In this document: in pieces, positions 26,030-34,473 of the stretch
Layout: each line of letters starts with the position of its first letter
Position numbering within the stretch: position 1 is the stretch's first letter
Origin: Sinobacterium norvegicum
Lineage (GTDB): Bacteria > Pseudomonadota > Gammaproteobacteria > Pseudomonadales > Sinobacteriaceae
Direction: 5' to 3'
Assembly (NCBI RefSeq): GCF_923077115.1
Contig: NZ_CAKLPX010000007.1
Span: 1 to 64,000 of the forward strand
Length of the DNA: 64,000 nucleotides
Program-made: the position numbers and the translations under genes
Notes under the pieces: generated by a model
Told to the model about the DNA's origin: nothing
What the model saw: only the letters and a program-made list of their open reading frames with translations
Databases searched by the model: none

Positions 26030-28132
26030 ATGAAACAGGTCATGCAAGATTTATCAGGCGGAAGAACATACTTAGAATTAAGCCCCTGCCCAAAGGTTTC
26101 CAGTTTGTCTATCCTGGTGCAAACTAGTAATACATTGGTCTCTGTCGGAACAGAAAAAATGCTTCTTGATTTTGGTCGCGGGAATATACTACAGAAGGCA
26201 TTACAGCAGCCTGATAAAGTGAAGCAGGTTCTCGAAAAGGTTTCTACTGATGGTCTCGTTAGTACTGTTGATGCTGTTCGAAGCAAGTTAGACACACCTA
26301 TACCGTTAGGCTATTGCAATGTCGGAACTATTGTCGAGATGGGGGAAAAGGCTCATGGGTTTAAGGTGGGGGATCGTGTAGTCTCCAATGGCAATCATGC
26401 TGAGTTTGTCACAACAACAGAAAACCTGACCGCAAAAATCCCTGACAATGTATCGAATGAATCGGCTTCTTTTACTGTCATCGGAGCTATTGCTTTACAG
26501 GGTATACGTCTGCTCAACCCAACGCTGGGTGAATGTATCGTTGTCACAGGTTTAGGGCTTGTTGGTCTTCTAGCTGTTCAGCTACTCAAGGCACAGGGTT
26601 GCAGGGTTCTAGCAGTAGATTTTGATCAAAATAAGCTCGATTTAGCAAAGAGTTTTGGTGCCGAAATAGTCAACTTATCAAAAGGAGAATCATTGCTAAA
26701 CGCAGCGATGATTTTCTCCCGTCAAAATGGTGTAGATGGGGTTTTGATCACTGCGTCTACTAAAAGCAATGAACCTTTATCCCAGGCAGCAAGAATTTCA
26801 CGAAAACGAGGTCGGATTGTTCTTGTCGGGGTAGTTGGCTTGGAGGTGTCCAGGGATGATTTCTACGAGAAAGAGTTAAGTTTTCAAGTATCTTGCTCAT
26901 ATGGTCCTGGTCGTTACGACGAGAGTTATGAAAAGTTTGGCAATGACTATCCTATTGGTTATGTTCGCTGGACGGAAAAAAGAAATTTTGAAGCTATACT
27001 TGATCTATTAGCTTCAGGACATATCTCTACTGAAAAACTCGTTACTCACCAATTTAAGCTTGACGAGGTCGAGCAAGCCTATGAACTTGTATCCCAAGGA
27101 AATCAGCTAGGTATACTTTTACAATATAATTCTGACGCTGAAGAGCATGCCGTCACAGAGATTGCTATTGAATGTGATAAGGCCTCTGATGTTTGCGCAA
27201 CCAGCAGCAGTCTGGGGTTTATTGGGGCAGGAAACTATGCCAGAGCTGTTTTGTTGCCTTGCTTCTCAAAGACGGAAGCGAAGCTAAGCGCTATTTCAAG
27301 CAATAGCGGGATCACAGCAGTTAGTTTGGCCAAGAAATTTAATGTATCACTTGCTACATCTGACTATGAGAAAATCTTAGCCTCTGATGTAGGAGCGGTT
27401 GTTATTTCAACACAGCATAACAGCCATGCTGCAATCGCACTTAGCTCTATTGAGCATAAAAAGCATGTATTCCTCGAGAAGCCACTGGCACTAAACCATG
27501 TAGATATTGATTTAATTGAGCAGGCTTTATCAACGAAAAACACTATATTTACTGTTGGGTTTAATCGACGGTATTCTCCGCATGCTATCAAGATGAAATC
27601 CTTGCTGCAGTCAGTAAATACTCCTAAGACATTTATATACACTATTAATGCTGGTCATATTCCTTCTGACCATTGGGTTCAGAATGAAGCTGTAGGAGGT
27701 GGGCGCTTAGTTGGTGAGTGCTGCCATTTTATCGACCTTGTGAGATTTTTGTGTGGTCATAAGGTGGTCAGTTACTCAATTAATAATATGAAGGCAGAGT
27801 GCTCTGATTCATTTTCAGTCAGCCTGTCTTTTGAGGATGGCTCGATTGGTCTCATTAACTACATTTCTGTAGGTGGTAAGTCGTACCCAAAAGAGAAGTT
27901 GGAAGTATTTTGTGCCGGCAGTGTTCTACTATTGAACAACTTTAGGATGCTTACCGGTTATAACTGGCCCGGTTTCAAAAAGATGCGTACATTACGCCAA
28001 GATAAGGGGCAGCGACAATGTGCTCAAGCTTTTGTCTCTGCAATAAAGACGTTAGATAACTCTATGCTGCCTCCTGTTGATGAGATACTCGAAGTTTCTC
28101 GTATTTGTTTAGATTTATCTATGGCTAGGTAA
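26030..28132 (+). CDS. Bi-domain oxidoreductase (MDR-type dehydrogenase + Gfo/Idh/MocA)
   Basis: The 700-residue protein is a fusion. Residues 1-350 resemble a zinc-less medium-chain dehydrogenase, with the NAD(P) motif GLGLVGLLAVQLLKAQG and KKxxRIVLVG-like strands. Residues from about 400 form a Gfo/Idh/MocA oxidoreductase, with GFIGAGNYARAVLLP and the lysine signature FLEKPLAL. This fusion recurs beside heparinase-like genes in polysaccharide loci. The product is unknown but a modified sugar nucleotide or residue is likely. The ATG at 26030 has AGGTGG before it; a GTG at 26021 lies within that site. Confidence 0.85.
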   Translation: MKQVMQDLSGGRTYLELSPCPKVSSLSILVQTSNTLVSVGTEKMLLDFGRGNILQKALQQPDKVKQVLEKVSTDGLVSTVDAVRSKLDTPIPLGYCNVGTIVEMGEKAHGFKVGDRVVSNGNHAEFVTTTENLTAKIPDNVSNESASFTVIGAIALQGIRLLNPTLGECIVVTGLGLVGLLAVQLLKAQGCRVLAVDFDQNKLDLAKSFGAEIVNLSKGESLLNAAMIFSRQNGVDGVLITASTKSNEPLSQAARISRKRGRIVLVGVVGLEVSRDDFYEKELSFQVSCSYGPGRYDESYEKFGNDYPIGYVRWTEKRNFEAILDLLASGHISTEKLVTHQFKLDEVEQAYELVSQGNQLGILLQYNSDAEEHAVTEIAIECDKASDVCATSSSLGFIGAGNYARAVLLPCFSKTEAKLSAISSNSGITAVSLAKKFNVSLATSDYEKILASDVGAVVISTQHNSHAAIALSSIEHKKHVFLEKPLALNHVDIDLIEQALSTKNTIFTVGFNRRYSPHAIKMKSLLQSVNTPKTFIYTINAGHIPSDHWVQNEAVGGGRLVGECCHFIDLVRFLCGHKVVSYSINNMKAECSDSFSVSLSFEDGSIGLINYISVGGKSYPKEKLEVFCAGSVLLLNNFRMLTGYNWPGFKKMRTLRQDKGQRQCAQAFVSAIKTLDNSMLPPVDEILEVSRICLDLSMAR

Positions 28133-29827
28133 ATGAATATCAGAATACAATATTTTCTCAAGTTGGGTAGAACTGTAAGATACTTAAAGTTGTCTCAGGT
28201 TTATTATTATTTTATTAGAAGAGTAATAAAAATTAAATATAATTTTTTATCTGACAATGATTTTTGTATCAGAGATAGATCATTGGTTTCTTTTTTCGAT
28301 AATAGCGAGTCATTCAATTCATTTAAGCCATTTAATTTCAAATTTTTGAATGTTTCTCATTGTTTTGAAAATGAAACTGTTGATTGGGAATTGTGTACTG
28401 TTAGTAGGCTTTGGCGATATAATTTGCATTATTTTGAGTTTCTTTCAGATGGTTCGAGAAGTGACATTGAAAAAATAAGTTTGATCCAGCAGTGGATCGA
28501 TAAAAATCCTGTTGATACCGGCACAGGGTGGGAGCCATACTGCGTTAGCCTGCGAATTGTAAGTTGGATAAAATATTTTTCATGCCGTGATATGGATGTC
28601 CCGGCAGAGGCTTTGAAGTCGCTCTACCAGCAGTGTATATGGTTGGAGAGCAATCTCGAATTGCACATACTCGCTAATCACTATTTTGAAAATATAAAGG
28701 CCATATACTTGGCTGGATTGTTTTTTAAATCGCGTAGGGCTGATCGATGGGCTTCTGGTTATGCTATAAAACTAAATGAACAGATAGTTGAGCAGTTCTT
28801 ACCTGATGGAGGCCACTATGAAAGAAGCTCGCTTTATCATCAAGTGATCACCAAAGGATTGTTAGAACTATTCTCGTTTACTGAGTCAGTCGAAAATCCA
28901 GAACTTAATGGGCTTATACCGTTAGATTTTCTCGAGCAATATATATGTCGTGCGCTGGATTTCTCACAGCAAATCGTTTTTCCTAATGGAGATTTACCTA
29001 ACTTTAATGATGCTTCTTCAGTACCTTGCTTGACTGAGTGGAACATGAGGTATGCAGAATCAGTTAACATCTTTTCTCAAGGTCATATCGCTGAAGCATA
29101 TAATTACAAATCTTCTGGTTATGCGGGTATTAAGCTAACGAATGACATGTTTGTGATGAAAACTGGGCCGGTTGGCCCTGATTATCAGCCCGGTCATACA
29201 CATTGCGATATATTGAGTTACGAACTTATGTTGGCTGGTAGTAAGGTTATTGTTGATACCGGTGTTTATGAGTATCAGCCCGGTGAATGTAGAGCGCATT
29301 GCCGCTCAACTCAGGCTCATAATACTGTTCAGGTTGCTGGCTATGAGCAGACTGAGGTATGGGGCGATTTTCGCGTTGCTAGACGGGTAAGTTCGGTGGA
29401 GTGTGACCTTAATAGCTCTAATAACAGTCATAGAATTACAGGGGCTTACAAAGGCTTTTTTGCAAGACCGGCGGGACTCGTGTCGCATACCAGAGCTGTA
29501 GATGTAACTGTTGAAAACGATGCTATCTCATGTTTAGAAATTAATGACATCATCACAGCTTCTGGCTCAGATAATTGTGTCAATCGAATCCATTTACATC
29601 CCTCTATTATTCCTGTTTTAAACGATGAAGACACAAATGTATATCTCTATTTGGAGGGAGATTTGATTGCCAAATTAAATTTTAAGGGTTTTGATGGTGT
29701 CAGTATAATGGATACGGAATACTACCCTGACTTTGGTGTTAGGGAAGCTAATAAGTGTTTAGTTCTGTCCTCGTCTGGTTATTTTCCTCAATCTTTTAGC
29801 TACTCAATAGAGGTGGTTTTAAAATGA
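28133..29827 (+). CDS. Heparinase II/III-like family protein
   Basis: The 564-residue protein has the two-part layout of the heparinase II/III group: an alpha-toroid N-terminal half (with LWRYNLHYFEFL and NLELHILANHYFENIKA) and a C-terminal beta-sheet half with GHTHCDILSYEL and AHNTVQVAGYEQTEVWGDFR, which hold the likely catalytic His and Tyr/Arg residues. The family cleaves uronic-acid-containing chains by elimination. I see no signal peptide, so the compartment is unclear. It may edit the locus's own polymer. Confidence 0.83.
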   Translation: MNIRIQYFLKLGRTVRYLKLSQVYYYFIRRVIKIKYNFLSDNDFCIRDRSLVSFFDNSESFNSFKPFNFKFLNVSHCFENETVDWELCTVSRLWRYNLHYFEFLSDGSRSDIEKISLIQQWIDKNPVDTGTGWEPYCVSLRIVSWIKYFSCRDMDVPAEALKSLYQQCIWLESNLELHILANHYFENIKAIYLAGLFFKSRRADRWASGYAIKLNEQIVEQFLPDGGHYERSSLYHQVITKGLLELFSFTESVENPELNGLIPLDFLEQYICRALDFSQQIVFPNGDLPNFNDASSVPCLTEWNMRYAESVNIFSQGHIAEAYNYKSSGYAGIKLTNDMFVMKTGPVGPDYQPGHTHCDILSYELMLAGSKVIVDTGVYEYQPGECRAHCRSTQAHNTVQVAGYEQTEVWGDFRVARRVSSVECDLNSSNNSHRITGAYKGFFARPAGLVSHTRAVDVTVENDAISCLEINDIITASGSDNCVNRIHLHPSIIPVLNDEDTNVYLYLEGDLIAKLNFKGFDGVSIMDTEYYPDFGVREANKCLVLSSSGYFPQSFSYSIEVVLK

Positions 29828-31065
29828 AGATTTTATTTCTATCACATTACTTCACCCCCGAAGTTAATGCACCTGCTACTCGCACCTTTGAGCACTGCCG
29901 GCGTTGGGTCGAGCTTGGTCACGATGTAACTGTTGTTAGCTGTGTGCCACACCACCCAATGGGAAAGGCCTACCAAGGGTATAGCAATAAGCTTTTCTAT
30001 AAGGAATCAATCGCAGGGATAAAAGTAATAAGGGTTAAAACATATATTACTGCTAATGAAGGGTTTCTTAAAAGAACCTTGAACTATGTTCTCTATATGC
30101 TTGCTGCGATTATATGCAGCCTTTTTACAGGTAAGGCTGATGTTGTTGTTTCTACGACACCACAATTCTTTAATGGTTTGGCTGGTTATTTCGTCTCACG
30201 AATAAAAAGAGCACCTTGGGTGTTAGAAATAAGGGATCTTTGGCCTGAATCGATTGTTGCAGTTGGAGCAGTAAAAAACAATTTTGTTATAGCCGTACTC
30301 GAGTGGATAGAACGCTTTGTTTATAAAAAATCAGACCGAATTATCTCAGTGACAGATTCTTTTGTCAGTCATATTAAGAATGTCTCAGGCCGCGATGATG
30401 GTATTCATGTCATACGCAATGGTGTTGACTTAAATATGTTTACTCCGATACCCAAGAATGAAGCGTTTTCTAAAAAATATGGCCTGCTCGATAAATTCGT
30501 CGTTTCCTATGTAGGGACACATGGGATGGCGCACGGGCTTGATACCATTCTTGATGCCGCTAAACTGCTGTCTGAACGTAAAGATATTGCTATTCTAATG
30601 GTCGGTGATGGCTCAGAACGCTCCAGGCTTGATGATAAGATTAAAAACGAGAGAATTAGTAATATTGTCATGCTAGGACAGCAACCCAAGGAGATGATGC
30701 CTAAAATTTGGTCTGTATCTGATGTCAGTCTTGTTGTGCTACGAAGACTGGACCTTTTTAAGTCTGTTATACCCTCTAAAATATTTGAATCTATGGCAAT
30801 GGAGAAGCCGATTATTCTCGGTGTGGAAGGAGAGGTTGAAAAGATTATCGACAGTGCTGGAAGCGGTATCTCCATCCCCCCTGAGGATGCTTCTGCTTTG
30901 GCTCAAGCAATCATACGGTTGGCCGATGATCATAATTTATATCGTGAATGCTCTAATAATGGCCGCGTCTGTGTAGAGCGTGATTTTGATAGGCTCGTAT
31001 TAGCAGATAACATAGCAGTGATGTTAGCTGAGTTAATTCGATGTGAAGGTTATGTTGAGGCCTAA
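29824..31065 (+). CDS. Glycosyltransferase family 4 (WcaI/WbuB-like)
   Basis: The 413-residue GT-B enzyme begins MKILFLSHYFTPEVNAPATR, typical of the WcaI/WbuB (L-fucosamine/colanic acid) subgroup, and carries LEIRDLWPESIVAVGA and RNGVDLNMFTP. The donor half has PSKIFESMAMEKPIILGVEGE. The ATG overlaps the stop of the heparinase-like gene (ATGA). It adds a sugar to the repeat unit; which one is unknown. Confidence 0.88.
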   Translation: MKILFLSHYFTPEVNAPATRTFEHCRRWVELGHDVTVVSCVPHHPMGKAYQGYSNKLFYKESIAGIKVIRVKTYITANEGFLKRTLNYVLYMLAAIICSLFTGKADVVVSTTPQFFNGLAGYFVSRIKRAPWVLEIRDLWPESIVAVGAVKNNFVIAVLEWIERFVYKKSDRIISVTDSFVSHIKNVSGRDDGIHVIRNGVDLNMFTPIPKNEAFSKKYGLLDKFVVSYVGTHGMAHGLDTILDAAKLLSERKDIAILMVGDGSERSRLDDKIKNERISNIVMLGQQPKEMMPKIWSVSDVSLVVLRRLDLFKSVIPSKIFESMAMEKPIILGVEGEVEKIIDSAGSGISIPPEDASALAQAIIRLADDHNLYRECSNNGRVCVERDFDRLVLADNIAVMLAELIRCEGYVEA

Positions 31066-31170
31066 TTTTAATATGTCGCCAATGTAATAATTTCCGACAT
31101 TGCTTGAGCAGTGTGAATGAGTATGGTGCTATTGAATCAAATATAATTATAAACTTGATGAGATTGCTAC

Positions 31171-32778
31171 ATGGCTGATATAGATGTTGAGATAACAGAT
31201 AGAGTATTAGAGAAACCATCTTCTGATTTTTGGTTGTTTTCAGCTCTTTCAGCATTATCTTTATTTTCGATTATCTATATATGCCGCGATTCACTATTCC
31301 TCATGGTTCAGTACTGGGAGCGCGACGAGTATAGTCATGGCTATATGATCCCTATGATCGCAATTTTCTTAGCGTTGCAGACACTGCCTACACTGTCGAA
31401 AAGATCAAGAAAGGGAAGTTGGTTAGGAGTTGTTGTTACACTTTTTGGTGTGGTTTTCTGGGCTATGGGGGAACTTAGCTCTCTTTATATCATAACTCAG
31501 TATGCTTTTTTACTCTCTATAGCTGGGCTGGTGATTACTATTTTTGGTTGGCGTGGTATGTGGGTGTTAATTATACCTATTGCCTATCTTGTCTTTATGA
31601 TCCCCCTTCCGAATTTTTTATATAACAGTCTCAGTCAATCTCTGCAGTTAATTTCATCTGAAATCGGTGTTTTTTTTATAAGAATTTTCAATATCAGTGT
31701 TTTCTTGGAAGGGAATGTTATTGATTTAGGTGTCTATAAATTACAAGTGGTTGAGGCCTGTAGTGGGTTGCGTTATTTATTCCCTCTGATGAGCTTTGGC
31801 TTTCTTATTGCAGCAATATATAGGGGGCCGCTGTGGCATAAGTTTATAATTTTCCTAACGACTATACCTATCACCGTAATTATGAACAGTTTTAGGATTG
31901 GCATAATTGGTGTCACAGTGGAGTATTGGGGGATAGAGATGGCCGAGGGTTTTCTCCATGACTTCGAAGGCTGGGTTATTTTTATAGCTTGTTTGTTTAT
32001 TTTGTTTATCGAAATTATAATCCTTGGGGTTATATCTGGCTATAAGAGCCCTGTTATTGATCGCTTTGATTTAGATCTTCCCGATTGGCCGAATATCAAG
32101 TTTAGAGATACCTTCTTTTCCTTTAAAAATCAGGCTCCATTGGTAATTGTTACCGTACTATTATTGGCTTCTTTGTCTGCAGAGAATGTCGTTACTGGGC
32201 GCGAGGATATCCAGCCCCAGCGTGAATCGTTTGTTTCTTTCCCTGTGTTTAAAGGTGATTGGTATGGGCGAACAACGTCATTACAGGACGATGTGTTAGA
32301 TGTTTTGAAATTGACGGATTATATTACCGCAACTTATAGCCGCGGTGTTAGTAACGAGTCGCCTGTAGCCTTGTATGTTGCCTATTACAATTCACAGAGA
32401 AAGGGGGCGTCTATACATTCTCCGAAGTCATGTTTGCCTGGAGGCGGCTGGGTTATGCAGGAGTTTGGTCAACACGAGGTTGTGGGTGTTCCATCCATGA
32501 ATGGAATGATGGTTAACCGTAGTGTTATTTCACAGGGTGGGAAAAAGCAGTTGGTATATTATTGGTTCGAACAGAGAGGGAGAAAACTTACCAATGAATA
32601 CTCGCTAAAAATCTACCTGATGATCGATGCTATTCGTATAAATCGTACCGATGGAGCGTTGGTGCGAGTTATAACAATGCTTGGTGAAAATGAGGAAATC
32701 AGTACTGCTGATGAAAGATTGGGTGAGTTTTTGCTTGATTTTTATCCCAAATTAGAATCCCACATTCCAAGCTCGTAA
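31171..32778 (+). CDS. Exosortase fused to an EpsI domain
   Basis: The 535-residue inner-membrane protein has about eight membrane helices in residues 20-290 with the exosortase catalytic residues in place: Cys197 in EACSGLRYLFP, Arg242 in NSFRIG and His263 in FLHDFEG. Exosortases are sortase-like transpeptidases that cut the C-terminal signal of PEP-CTERM-type proteins. Residues from about 320 form an EpsI (DUF3485) domain, with HSPKSCLPGGGW and YYWFEQRGR. Whether it is the XrtA or another fused subtype cannot be decided by eye. No PEP-CTERM substrate is encoded in the window. A 105-base gap with no clear promoter precedes it. Confidence 0.92.
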   Translation: MADIDVEITDRVLEKPSSDFWLFSALSALSLFSIIYICRDSLFLMVQYWERDEYSHGYMIPMIAIFLALQTLPTLSKRSRKGSWLGVVVTLFGVVFWAMGELSSLYIITQYAFLLSIAGLVITIFGWRGMWVLIIPIAYLVFMIPLPNFLYNSLSQSLQLISSEIGVFFIRIFNISVFLEGNVIDLGVYKLQVVEACSGLRYLFPLMSFGFLIAAIYRGPLWHKFIIFLTTIPITVIMNSFRIGIIGVTVEYWGIEMAEGFLHDFEGWVIFIACLFILFIEIIILGVISGYKSPVIDRFDLDLPDWPNIKFRDTFFSFKNQAPLVIVTVLLLASLSAENVVTGREDIQPQRESFVSFPVFKGDWYGRTTSLQDDVLDVLKLTDYITATYSRGVSNESPVALYVAYYNSQRKGASIHSPKSCLPGGGWVMQEFGQHEVVGVPSMNGMMVNRSVISQGGKKQLVYYWFEQRGRKLTNEYSLKIYLMIDAIRINRTDGALVRVITMLGENEEISTADERLGEFLLDFYPKLESHIPSS

Positions 32779-32821
32779 AATAATTGGTTAGACCTATAAA
32801 AATAATAAGAGAGGTTTTTCT

Positions 32822-34459
32822 TTGGATCTGGTCTTAAGCTTTGCCTTATCGTTGTTTGGTACCATTGTATTGATGCCTCCAATGATTCGTTATGCCGCCA
32901 ACTTTGGTTTGACCGATGAGCCTGGCGATGAACGAAAAATACATACTGCGGTTATTCCGCGTTGTGGTGGATTGGCTATTGCGCTTGCTTCTGTCTTGCC
33001 CCTATATCTGTGGTTGCCGCTTAATGATGAATTGCTAGGATTAATTATAGCCAGTTCCATTATTGTTACTTTCGGCGTTGTCGATGATGTTAAAGAGCTT
33101 GATTATAAGTGGAAATTTATTGGGCAGATACTGGCCGTCATATGTTTGATTTTCTTTGGCATAGAAATATCAATACTACCATTCTTCTCGCCAACAACGA
33201 CGTACTATCAACCGTTATGCTTACTGGTTTCGTTTTTCTTTTTGTTAGGCTGTATTAATGCGGTCAATCTTTCTGATGGACTTGATGGTCTCGCTGCTGG
33301 TGTTAGCTTACTGTCTCTTGGCTTGGTGATTGTGTATGCTTCAATTGCAGAAGATTTCGGTGCAGCTATGGTTGCAATTATTGTTATAGGTGGATTGCTT
33401 GGCTTTCTTCGGTTCAATACCTACCCTGCACGCGTATTTTTAGGCGATACAGGCAGTCAGTTAACCGGCCTTGTTCTGTGCTCCTTGGCCCTGATTGTGA
33501 CTCAGGTTGACAATTCTCCGCTCAGCCCTATGCTTCCTGTTTTGATGTTAGGCTTGCCAATTTTCGACACTTTGATGGTTATGGTTATCCGCTTAAGAGC
33601 TGGTCGATCACCATTTTCACCTGACAAAAATCATTTGCATCATCGATTGATGGGTCTTGGTTTTCACCATTACCAAGCTGTAGCCGCCATTTATATCATG
33701 CAGTTTTCGCTTTTAGCCTCATCGTATTTTCTGCGTTATGAAAGTGACCTTATCATTGCAGTATTCTACCTGTTCTTTTGTAGTATTTTGCTTCTGATGC
33801 TCTATCTATTGTCTTCCAATGTTTATATATCGAAAGGCGCTGATGTAGGTTTGTCGGAGCGGATAAACAATGACAAAAGAAATAGCTTGATTAGAAGGTT
33901 TGAGTGGTTTTATCTACATTCCACCTCGGTTATTCAATGCCTTTTGTTGATTTTTTACACATTTGTATTTGTTTTTTCTTATGGTGATATATCTGCTGAG
34001 CTTGCTGAATATATGATCGTTGTCAGTGTTGTTTTGTTTTTGGTGCATTTGTTATCTACAGGGCAGAATCCAGTCGTTCTACGGTTGATCTTCTATAGTG
34101 GCGGTGTTGTCGCCACGCTATTGTTGTCGGTCATCGATTCGACTGCCTTGGTGGTATTCTTCGACAGTTTCTTGTTGTTATTGGTTGTTGTTTTGGCTCT
34201 GGCGATTAGGATGACGCGTAAAGAGTTTTTTCGATTAGATAATCAGGATCTGCTTGTTTTTCTTGCTGTTATTGTCATACCTCAGTTCCCATTTGATTCA
34301 ATCGATTCGACTACATTAGGTCATTTTACCCTGAGAATTGTTGTGCTCTTTTATGCCAGTGAGTTCCTGGTAGCGAGAGTTGATTTCAATAAGCGATTTC
34401 TTCCATATTTTGTGCCGCTAGGATTGTTTTTTCTGGCGACGTTTTCTTATGTTTATTAA
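32822..34459 (+). CDS. MraY/WecA-like sugar-1-phosphate transferase with long membrane tail
   Basis: The first 340 or so residues are a polyprenol-phosphate sugar-1-phosphate transferase: DEPGDERKIHTAVIPRCGG, the acidic metal site VDDVKELDYKWKFIGQ, NLSDGLDGLAAG, FLGDTGSQ and the KNHLHHRL motif. It would start the repeat unit on undecaprenyl phosphate. The remaining 200 residues add about six further membrane helices not seen in WecA or MraY (about 340-360 residues). The start is a TTG with AGAGG seven bases before it. It lies between the exosortase and the TPR lipoprotein. Confidence 0.88.
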   Translation: MDLVLSFALSLFGTIVLMPPMIRYAANFGLTDEPGDERKIHTAVIPRCGGLAIALASVLPLYLWLPLNDELLGLIIASSIIVTFGVVDDVKELDYKWKFIGQILAVICLIFFGIEISILPFFSPTTTYYQPLCLLVSFFFLLGCINAVNLSDGLDGLAAGVSLLSLGLVIVYASIAEDFGAAMVAIIVIGGLLGFLRFNTYPARVFLGDTGSQLTGLVLCSLALIVTQVDNSPLSPMLPVLMLGLPIFDTLMVMVIRLRAGRSPFSPDKNHLHHRLMGLGFHHYQAVAAIYIMQFSLLASSYFLRYESDLIIAVFYLFFCSILLLMLYLLSSNVYISKGADVGLSERINNDKRNSLIRRFEWFYLHSTSVIQCLLLIFYTFVFVFSYGDISAELAEYMIVVSVVLFLVHLLSTGQNPVVLRLIFYSGGVVATLLLSVIDSTALVVFFDSFLLLLVVVLALAIRMTRKEFFRLDNQDLLVFLAVIVIPQFPFDSIDSTTLGHFTLRIVVLFYASEFLVARVDFNKRFLPYFVPLGLFFLATFSYVY

Positions 34460-34473
34460 AAGGTGTCCGAGTA

